Part shown: piece by piece, positions 55,904-64,000 of the stretch | How positions within the stretch are numbered: position 1 is the first letter of the stretch | Layout: every line of letters begins with the position of its first letter | Source: Bolinopsis microptera | Lineage: Eukaryota > Ctenophora > Tentaculata > Lobata > Bolinopsidae | Direction of reading: 5' to 3' | Assembly: GCF_026151205.1 (NCBI RefSeq) | Contig: NC_087074.1 | Coordinates: 15,854,962-15,918,961 of the forward strand | Length of the DNA stretch: 64,000 nucleotides | The notes under the pieces: generated by a model | What the model was told of the DNA's origin: nothing | Seen by the model: only the letters and a program-made list of their open reading frames with translations | Database searches by the model: none | Translations under genes and position numbers: made by a program

Positions 55904-56339
55904 CTGTGTAAATCTGATATCACGTACCCCAACGCTATGCTTTTAGCGTGCTACCTGAGGAATTATTAGAGAATTTTGGCGGCAAATGAACAGTGAAACA
56001 TAACTGTTGCAAAAGGATAACTTTATTTAAAATATGCACATAATAATAAACAACAACAAATCTACACATAATTCTCAATATTAAGACAATGAAACCACCG
56101 GACTACGATGTATGGGGACTTTCCACCCCATGGCCCATGGCAACATTAAAATATGTCGACTCTGTTACATCGTTTCCTCAAATTAGACCCAGCACCAGAG
56201 GAACCGCAATATACACCCCCAAGTAGGCCGAGGTGCCCACTCACTACCCAATCACCTCAGCTAACCACCCATAACAGGGTGTTTGGAGTTGTGACGTCAC
56301 AATTGAACTATGTCTGATTGTCCCATTACTGAGGTTAGA
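55904..56339. other. Non-coding, nothing recognised
   Basis: Short unique-looking stretch between the element copy and a LINE 3' end. Confidence 0.35.
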
Positions 56340-56935
56340 TATCTCCCAAATACAACAGAACTTTTTGTACACCTCTACGAAAATTTGGAATGATCTCATC
56401 CCCTAAGTATTCGAAATATGTGATGCTAATGAAGATAGGATAATAATCCCGGGTTCTTCCAAAAATTCAGACTTATCAGCCTCGTCAGGTATTATTAAAT
56501 CTAACCTTAAAAAGCACTTGCTATCCCTCCAAAATCGAGATGACCGTAATACATGGTAACTAATCTATATTATATCTCAAATTCTACATCCGGTACAGCT
56601 CTGCACACATGATATATCTCTCTGCCATGAAACATGGCTAACCTTTTAAATTTAAAACTATGGTTTAAAACCTAAACCTAAACTAAAACTCAACTGGGCT
56701 CTCCTGTGTCACCAAACTAGACCAATAAGCAATTTTAGATTATTATATTTTTCTATATTTGTATAATATGTATATTGACGTAGTGGATGGTTGAGGGGGT
56801 TTCAAGCACAGGTCACTCTCAAATCCTAAAGCAGTGGCCTTCGGCACTTGAAACCTCTTCAAACCTCCCCTGATTTATTTATTATTGATATTGTTTGATT
56901 GTGCCGTAAAAATAAATATTTGTTTTATTAAAATA
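56340..56935 (+). mobile_element. LINE 3' end remnant
   Basis: A broken frame reads RTFLYTSTKIWNDLIP, a stop, and then, after about 30 codons, SSGIIKSNLKKHLLSLQ, the usual C-terminal wording of a CR1/L2-type ORF2. The following sequence has a stem-like segment (gtttcaagcacagg..ggcacttgaaacc) and ends in AT-rich DNA with aataaat, consistent with a LINE 3' untranslated region. No RT core is present. Confidence 0.55.
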
Positions 56936-57266
56936 TTAGTTTTATTAACAATGTTGGACTAGCTTACAGGAGGGTGCCGTCATCTGTACATCACCTCAGC
57001 TCTTAGGTGTAGGTGTACTCGCTAGGTGTACTCGTTAGTCGCCAACAATAAACCAAGGAGCAATCCTATGAGGCACCTGGCACATGGTATTCTTTTAAAC
57101 TTGATTTACCGTGCTCATATATTGCAACCTCTTTAACTTAATTCAAGGTGCTCATATTTCAACCTGTTGAACTTGATTCATCGTGCTTATATTTCAACTG
57201 GATTTAACTTGCTCATATTTAAACCTCTTAAATTTTATTCGTCGTATTCATATCATATTGGTCTTA

Positions 57267-57445
57267 CAGACCAATATCTCTTCTTGCTTCTGACAGACCA
57301 ATATCTCTTCTTGCTTCTACAGACCAATATCTCTTCTTGCTTCTACAGACCAATATCTCTTCTTGCTTCACAGACCAATATCTCTTCTTGCTTCACAGAC
57401 CAATATCTCTTCTTGCTTGACAGACCAGTATCTCTTCTTGCTTCT
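57267..57445 (+). repeat. 22-26-base minisatellite derived from LINE coding sequence
   Basis: About eight copies of cagaccaatatctcttcttg plus ctt(cta). The last copy is the start of the adjacent RT fragment, where it encodes RPVSLLAS. The array is therefore a local expansion of the first bases of that truncated LINE. Confidence 0.9.
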
Positions 57446-57890
57446 TTCTCTAAAGTATTTGAAAAGCTAATGCATAACCAAGTTATAAATTTTTTAGATA
57501 AATACAGCATACTATGTGAAAACCAATACGGTTTTCGCCCGGGTAGGTCTTGTGAACATGCTCTTCTCAACGCAAAAGACACCATTCTTAATTCAATGTC
57601 TAAAAAGCAGGTAACTTTACTTCTTTTAATCGACTTCAGCAAAGCTTTCGACCTTGTGGATCATTCCATACTCTTGCGTAAGCTGGACCATTACGGCATA
57701 AGGGGTCAAGCCTTAAACTGGTTTAAGTCATATCTCACTAACAGGAAACAGTTTGTATCAATTGGCTCGTCAAAATCCTCAACCAACCAAATTTTATACG
57801 GCGTGGCCGGTTGCGCAAGGGTCAATATTAGGACCTTTACTCTTTATAATCTACATAAACGACCTGCCTCAAATATCAGATATACATACA
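57420..57890 (+). mobile_element. LINE D reverse transcriptase fragment, interrupted
   Basis: Reads RPVSLLASFSKVFEKLM, NQYGFRPGRSCEHAL, LLLIDFSKAFDLVDHSI and HYGIRGQALNWFKSYL. An indel at about 57805 shifts the frame just before the QGSILGPLLFIIYINDLPQI segment. The sequence stops at about 57885 and resumes at about 60570 (IANFIMYADDANIF), because a minus-strand retroelement is inserted between. It is a dead copy. Confidence 0.85.
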
Positions 57891-57916
57891 TACATGTTAC
57901 ATGGTAAGGTCTCCTC

Positions 57917-60560
57917 CTAGTCGTTGGAGTGGCCTGCATCACACACATCGCGTTGGCGGCGTAACATATGTCTCCACTGTACTCGGTTGGTAGCCAAAGC
58001 TTCTGTTGTGTCGTTGTCGATGTTTTCAACACCTGTAAACTTAGCAGCATCTTCGAGTACGCAGGACTTCCAGTTCTTACGGGGTCTGCCCCTTGACCTC
58101 TTTCCATAGTTTGGCTTCCAGTTCAACAGAAACCTCGGTAGTGTAGAGTCTGGCATTCTAACTACATGTCCATACCAACGTAGCCTGGCAGCACTGATGA
58201 AAGTCTCAACTGACTTGATGCCAGCCCTCCTAAGAACTTCGTCGTTGGTTACATGAAAGAACCATTTAATCCTAAGGATCCTTCTCAAGGAGGTTTGATG
58301 GAAAACCTCGAAACGTTTCATCTGCTTTTTGGTGGTGTTCCAGACTTCAGCTCCATACAACAAGATGGTGAGGACAGCAGCCCTATAGATCCTGATCTTG
58401 GTTGGAGTCTTTATAGTTCTGCTATTCCAAATGTTCCAGAGCTGATGAAAGGCGCCATTAGCCTTCTGGATACGGACATCCAGGTCTCTGTTGATTGTCC
58501 CATCCCCACTAATAGTTGCACCCAGGTAGACAAAGTTGCTAACCTGCTCGACGGGTTCACCCTCAACCGACAGCTCAATACAATCATCCTTGATGAAAGG
58601 TCGCTGGGAGGCGCACTTGCTTACAGCCATGCATTGGGTCTTCTTTGCATTTATTCTGAGCCCAGCGTAGGAGCTGTAATGAACTAATAGATCAGTTGAT
58701 TCCTGTAGGCCTTCCCCTGAGTTGTCCATAATAGCCATGTCATCAGCATAATCGGTGTCCAGAATGACCTTTTCCTCGACCGTCTTCATCTCTTTCTGCA
58801 GCACTGCGCCTTGACTGATGATCTTGTTGGTCTCAGCCAGAAATGCAGAAAAGTTTAGGCAGAAATTAAAGACAGGAGGTGCTTGAATGTCACCCTGACC
58901 TGTGCCTGAGTTAACATCAAACCAGTCTGTCAGCTCCCCATTAACCCTCACGGCACTCATGGTACCCCCAAAAAATGACTGAAATATTCTGACATATTTT
59001 TCAGGCAGCCCATAGTGTCTCATACTGCACCAAATAAAGTCCCTTCTGATAGAATCGAACGCTGCCTTGAAATCCACAAAATTAATGTAAAGAGGAATGT
59101 TAAACTCAAGACAGTTATGAATAATAGTTCGGAGAGAATAAATCTGATCAATGCATGAGCGGTTCTGTCTAAATCCGCACTGATTCTCCCTGAGGAGACA
59201 CTCCATACCAGCATGTAACCGCTTAAGAAGAATCATCTGAAAAAGCTTGGATGCTGTAGACCTTAAGGTGATCCCTCTGTTGTTCCCGCAGACTGAAGTG
59301 TCTCCTTTCTTCCCAATAACAATGATCACACCCTTTAACCAATCTTCAGGAACAGTCTCTTCTTCCCACACTTTCTTGAATAGACACTCTAGTTGATCAA
59401 CTAGAGCACTCACACCATACTTCAGTTGCTCGTTAGTTATCCCGTCCACTCCTGGGCTTTTGTTGTTCTTAAGCTTTGTCAGGGAATAACTAATCTCGTC
59501 TCTGGTGGGTGGTCCATCCGAACAAGAGAGAGAGTTAAAGTGGGGTTGGGGTGGTACTGTATCAAGGTCGGCAAGGTTGACACTTGATGATGGGGGGTTC
59601 AGAAGTTCAGTAAAGTGCTCCTTCCACCTATCCCTCTGCTGTTGGGGATCCGTGATCTTCCTACCGTCCTTGTCCCGGACACAAGATGCTTGAGGCTTCT
59701 TGTTCTTACCAGAGATCTTCTTGATCTTTGCCCATACCTCACGCTGCTGACCTTTGCTCGCTGCTTCCTCAAGATCAGTAGCTACTCTAACTGCCCAGTT
59801 ATTGTCGTCTAGCTTGCTGCTTTTCTTGACTAACTTATTAAGTTTAGAATACTCTGACCTGTTAGTGTCCGAGTTTGGGTCTTTGCGCTTAAACTGTGCC
59901 CGCTGAGTCAATAAATCCTTGGTCTTCCGTGACAGGTGTTGCTCCTTTGCCTTCCGGGGTCTTTTGCCTAGTACCTCCAGTGAGACATCAGTGACGGTCT
60001 GACTGAGATTACGCCACATATCCTCGAGGTCGACCTCACTATCCAGACTTGCAAATCGGTTTTGAAGAGCCACATTGTACTCTAAAACCGTAGTACTATC
60101 CCTCAGGCGCTCAATGGCAGGCACATTGGGCCTGTTGGCGTTGATCTTTGTCACTGACTGAAGTTTGATTTTCAGCAGTCCTAGAACCAGATAATGATCG
60201 GAGCCGATGTCTGCCCCGCGACATACCCTAACATCAAAAAGTGACTGACGAAACCGCTTTCCAATGCAGATATGATCTATCTGATTGACGGTGAGCCCGT
60301 TGGGGGACCGCCATGTTCCCTTGTGAATGTTCTTGTGCTCGAAGAGAGTTCCCCCGATGACAAGCTGGTTCGTCGCACAGAAATCCACAAGTCTTGTCCC
60401 GTTGTCATTTGATGAGCTATGGAGTGATTCCCCACCGATGACCGCTTCACTTCCATATCTGCCTGATGTTACTTTTGCATTAAAATCGCCGAGCAGTAAT
60501 TTGATATCGTGACGAGGTAGCCCATCAAATGTATCTGTGAGTGTCCTATAAAACTTATCT
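57917..60560 (-). mobile_element. RTE-like non-LTR retrotransposon, 5'-truncated, long intact frame
   Basis: An open frame of about 880 codons, truncated at its 5' end within the endonuclease. Motifs in order: LLLGDFNAK, GTWRSPNGLTVNQIDHI, GSDHYLVLG (endonuclease), LKNNKSPGVDGITNEQLKYG, NNRGITLRSTASKLF, ENQCGFRQNRSCIDQI, FVDFKAAFDSIRR, TGQGDIQAPPVFNF, DTDYADDMAIM (catalytic), FVYLGATISGDG, LLYGAEVWNTTKKQMKRF and LRWYGHVVRMPD. The 3' untranslated region is only a few bases, followed by ATGT repeats, as in RTE-type elements. The clade is an inference. It is inserted into LINE D in the opposite orientation, and the intact frame suggests recent movement. Confidence 0.88.
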
Positions 60561-60569
60561 TTCTATAGC

Positions 60570-60634
60570 CAATTTCATTATGTACGCAGATGATGCCAAC
60601 ATCTTCCTGATAATAATAATAATAATAATAGGAT
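60570..60634 (+). mobile_element. LINE D continuation and (taa)n run
   Basis: IANFIMYADDANIFL continues LINE D after the nested insertion, then breaks into about eight ataa repeats. These are followed by ggattatggccacatagcc, probably the tail end of another element on the minus strand. Confidence 0.7.
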
Positions 60635-60769
60635 TATGGCCACATAGCCATCTCGACAAAACTTAAAACCCAACTGCACTCTACGCTATTGCAGTTCGCA
60701 CAATATTTTCAAAAAGAAAAATGTTCCTATCCGGAACATGTAATGATTAATTATTTTAAGGACGTTAAC

Positions 60770-61267
60770 ATGTAGTTGATAGAATGTTGGAGATCAATAT
60801 TAATCTCCAACATTCTATAGTAAGGATGCACTTTTTTGATATATAAATTCTTAATACTTTAATACCTGGCAACTTAATTCTGTCTTCAAGAGTACAGACC
60901 TCATTAAAACTGTTTAACGCAAGATAAGCCTCATTGTTCAATCTATCGGCAAAAAGGTCTATACTAACACTTAATCTAGTTAAATATTGTGCCCTTTCTA
61001 TCTTGCTAGTTGAAATTTTTAATTTGTATTGTTCCTGCGTTATATCCGGTATAGTAGTAAATATCTCTTCTTTCTTGGCGTCAAAGAAAAAATGTGTGGT
61101 TTTACAGTGTAATAACTCTATCTTAAGTGCACGTGAATCATTTACATACTGTTTTACATTTCGTTTAGAAAGTATCAGCTCGATCCTCTTTGTATTATTG
61201 TCATGACAATCAATAAAATCATTTTTGATTTTAAAAATCTTTCCTGGATTTTTGCTACATTGCTATG
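60770..61267 (-). CDS. Unassigned open frame, possibly retroelement-derived (about 165 aa)
   Basis: Open on the minus strand between stops, reading RIELILSKRNVKQYVNDSR, FFFDAKKEEIFTTIPDITQ and ADRLNNEAYLALNSF. No ATG-defined start is clear. It lies downstream, in the same orientation, of a gypsy integrase end, so it may be a third frame of that element. I do not recognise the family. Confidence 0.35.
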
Positions 61268-61441
61268 CATTGAACGCCATTACGCATTCAAATTTAAAAA
61301 TCAAATTGTTTCCAATCAATAACAGCAGAATGATATATCTCACCGTCATTTTCTCTTTAAACTTATTCCTGAAATTACATCTTTTATTTCTCAATACTTA
61401 AATTATACCACAATTTTACTACGTATATCAATATGCATAAC

Positions 61442-61581
61442 TTTTTTTTTTTGTTTTTTTGTTTTTTTTAATTTTTTTTAAATTTTTTTTTGTTTTTTTT
61501 TGTTTTTTGTTTTTTGTTTTTGTTTTTTTTATTTTTTTTTTCTTTTTTTTTCTCTAAAAAAACAAAAAAAAAAAAAAAAAA
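61442..61581. mobile_element. Poly(T)/poly(A) insertion with target-site duplication
   Basis: About 115 bases of T-rich sequence followed by about 25 of A-rich sequence, flanked on both sides by the direct repeat aatatgcataacttttt (61430-61446 and 61582-61597). The duplication is the signature of target-primed retrotransposition, yet almost nothing but tail-like sequence was inserted. Confidence 0.65.
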
Positions 61582-61699
61582 AATATGCATAACTTTTTAA
61601 ATTTAATACGATTTAGTATTCCAACTAACTTTCATTCTATCAGGCTGCTTAGTGGTCCTTTTAGGCCTACCTGAATTATTGTTATTACTATCAGCAGCA

Positions 61700-62140
61700 T
61701 TATTGGTACTTACTACTTGTGCTAGGAACTTCATCAGGCACTTGTTCAGATATTATTTGTGTATCAGCGACCGAATTTGTAGTTTCATCAATTTCACCAA
61801 TTTGAGGACTTATAATTTCAAACTTTGGTGATTCAAGAGAAAGTTCATTGTCACTATCCTCGCTGTTATTTAATACTGCATGGCTTTGTTCATCTTTAGT
61901 TTGTTTATCAAGCGGTTTTCGTAGATCAGGCGAATACCGTCGCATAGCTTCAAAATTAGTGACCATAATTTTTCCCGTTTTTTCATTAAGGACTTTGTAG
62001 TTATAACCTGCAATACGACTTATAACTTTGAACGGTCCTATGAAATTGCTGCGGAATTTTCTGTACGAACTTTCTTTAATTGGTTTCCAAATTAATACTA
62101 AATAATTTGGCTTGTACTCAACTTGATCCTTAAGTTTTTG
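61700..62140 (-). mobile_element. Gypsy-like integrase C-terminal end, degraded
   Basis: Reads KLKDQVEYKPNYLVLIWKP, FRSNFIGPFKVISRIAGYNY and VLNEKTGKIMVTNFEAMRRY, the GPF/Y-type C-terminus of Ty3/gypsy integrase, then an acidic Ser/Glu-rich tail to a stop at 61700. Upstream, WDIARENNLKYCMQVKRR is recognisable but interrupted by stops. No long terminal repeat was identified. Confidence 0.7.
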
Positions 62141-62569
62141 GTCTTATCGTCGCTTCACTTGCATACAATACTTTAAATTATTTTCGCGTGCTATATCCCA
62201 AATTTTCTGTTAATTGACATTAACTTGCTGTTCTGTAAAAGTTGCCATTCTTAATATTAAACGCCAAACTTGATTTAAACAATACCTCAAATATCAGTGC
62301 GGAAGCAGGTTTCTCTGTTTGGTCTCTTCCACTTGTCGTACGAAAATATGCGTGGGCTGAGGGCTTTCGTTTCGAGTTGAACAGTGAACACTGCACTATG
62401 AAGCAAAACAGAACTGTTCGAAATTAGCTTTTGCTTAATTTTCTTCTGAATATTCTCCGCTTAGGCAGCTTTCGACTTCGTCTTTTCTTAGCAGCATCAC
62501 AAATCCTCAAAATATAGAATTTGTTCTGAACCAATGATTACTGAATATCTTTTTTACCTCTCAGGTATT
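62141..62569. other. Flank of the second receptor gene
   Basis: Remains of the gypsy element followed by the presumed promoter and 5' exon region. It shows no obvious similarity to the flank of receptor copy 1, so the duplication does not extend far upstream. An acceptor (acctctcag, to 62564) precedes the start codon by five bases. Confidence 0.4.
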
Positions 62570-64000
62570 ATGGCTGGGCTCCATTATATCCTCTTTTTCA
62601 TTTTATACTCGATTGGGCAACCATACAAAGTTGGTCTCTTGTTGAACTCCGAAGAGCAGGATGGGTCCAATGCCATCAAAAGCCTCGCCCAATACACCAT
62701 CTCCAAACTAAACAAATCCAACACCAAACTGCAACTGGTAGAACGATACCATGACTCAACATACTTAAACGTCATGAACAATGTTTGTGAACTTATCGAC
62801 GAAAATGTTGTGGCTATCATATCTGGGTCAGATTCAACTTTGACGGCGATTCAGGTGAATATGGCAAATCAGTTTCATGTTCCACTTGTTGCTGCGGTGG
62901 CTACAAATCCTTTCCTCGAACCCGTCTCTAAGGAAAACTTTGAACTGAGACTTTCACCATCAGACGTATTTCAGAGTCAAGCTATATTCGACTTGTTGAA
63001 GGAGTACAATTGGTACCAATTTTCGATTCTGGCATCAGCAGACGATTACGGGATCAACAGTATCGTGCATTTGCAATATCTGGCCTCGCAAGATGACAAC
63101 TTCAGCATTAGGGACGTCCAACATTTTGATGTAAGAAAAGATCTGTCAGATTCAGAAAATTCTTCTTTCTTTGAAAAAGAGCTTCAACTGATCAAAGATT
63201 CGATAGCCAAGGTTATTGTTCTAAATTGTGATGGAAAGTTCGCCAAAATCATATTCAGGTGAGATATCTTTAAGTTTGCTCGTCTGTAGCATTTTTTGTG
63301 GCTCATAGCTGGCTGGTAGATTTAAACCTAACTTTGCAATATTTATCGAATAACTGGATTTAAATTAAGCACAATTATCTATTTTCAGGGAAGCCGAAAG
63401 AAAGGGCTTGATGGACGAATCATTTGTCTGGATAACGACAGATGCGATCACATCTAAACCAGAAACAATGGCCTATGATGACTTGTCCTACCCTTCCTTC
63501 TACCAAGGATTGATAGGAACGCTGCCTCACTATGGAAAAGGTTCCAAACAATACAAAGATCTGGCAGATGGATACATTATGACTGGTGGTAAATCCTCGG
63601 ATTTGCACATGTCATCTGTAAAAGTTTCTATGGGTCTAGAAATCGTCCATTTCTCTCTAAAAGAGCTTGATGAGGGTGAATGGGACAACTCCCCATCAGT
63701 TAGCTGTAAAACACCTTCTTACTGGGTTGGTGGTGAAGAACTCTTCAGCAAGATGGATGAGAATTTCCAAAACGGAGCATATGACAATTCTGGGGTGGTC
63801 ATTCCAACGTATGACATATTGAACTTCCAAGAAAAGGGCTTCGAGAAGATTGGGAAATGGGAAAATTCCAGTGGTCTTGTAAACCTTGGTAAGGATGAAA
63901 CAATATTACGGTGGGTCGACAGAAAAGATGTTCTATTTAGTGGCAATAAGTATTCACCTCCCAGTGGAATAGGGAACACGCTCACTGGCTATCACCTTCG
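62570..64000 (+). CDS. Ionotropic glutamate receptor subunit, copy 2 (partial, window edge)
   Basis: Coding exons 62570-63258 and 63389 to beyond the window. The signal peptide begins MAGLHYILFFILYSIG and is one residue shorter than in copy 1. Exon borders, phases and much of the intron (aattaagcacaattatct before the acceptor) match copy 1. About 20 of 230 residues differ in exon 1, with clusters in the signal peptide and at EPVS versus KSPS. The visible part covers the amino-terminal domain and ends at the first residues of the ligand-binding domain (TGYHLR). It is a paralogue or unmerged allele of the gene at 4096-7233. Confidence 0.95.

Noticed and set aside
58253-58687. Plus-strand open frame of 144 codons
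   Set aside because: It is antisense to the reverse transcriptase of the RTE-like element.
1-64000. tRNA or rRNA genes
   Set aside because: I saw no convincing tRNA A/B-box pair with a cloverleaf and no rRNA-like block; a covariance-model scan would be needed to exclude small RNAs.

Overview
This window is eukaryotic nuclear DNA from an animal. Genes have many short introns with GT..AG ends, the sequence is AT-rich, and non-LTR, Penelope-like and gypsy retroelements plus small inverted-repeat elements are abundant. Ionotropic glutamate receptors, a FIG4 phosphatase, a divergent actin and a secreted protein with cysteine-rich and sushi-like domains all point to a metazoan. The GluN1-like ligand pocket and duplicated receptors would fit an early-branching animal such as a ctenophore, but this is inference; I found no marker that settles the phylum.

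Layout, left to right. 1-1.06 kb: edge of a reverse-transcriptase retroelement (minus). 1.9-3.1 kb: an unrecognised four-exon gene (minus). 4.1-7.2 kb: a complete three-exon glutamate receptor gene (plus). 9.3-16.5 kb: a secreted cysteine-rich gene (plus) whose phase-1 exons have been amplified in tandem. 18.6-28.1 kb: a 13-exon FIG4 (Sac-domain phosphoinositide phosphatase) gene (minus), rebuilt here exon by exon with consistent phases. 28.5-29.5 kb: an intronless actin-like gene (minus). 30-43.5 kb: repeat-rich DNA with three related CR1-like LINE copies. 43.9-50.2 kb: a coiled-coil gene of at least 17 exons (plus). 50.2-62.2 kb: foldback DNA, minisatellites, an orphan exon, nested LINEs and a decayed gypsy element. 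62.6 kb to the end: a second glutamate receptor gene, a close paralogue of the first in the same orientation, cut off by the window edge.

The most unusual signal is in FIG4. Four introns carry minisatellites whose repeat unit is a copy of the adjoining splice junction: exon end plus 5' splice site in introns 4, 8 and 10, and 3' splice site plus exon start in intron 9. Intron 11 shows a weaker version. Two of these arrays are split by retroelement insertions. A similar array follows an orphan exon at 52.5 kb, and another is built from LINE coding sequence at 57.3 kb. This suggests introns that grow by local tandem duplication across exon-intron junctions.
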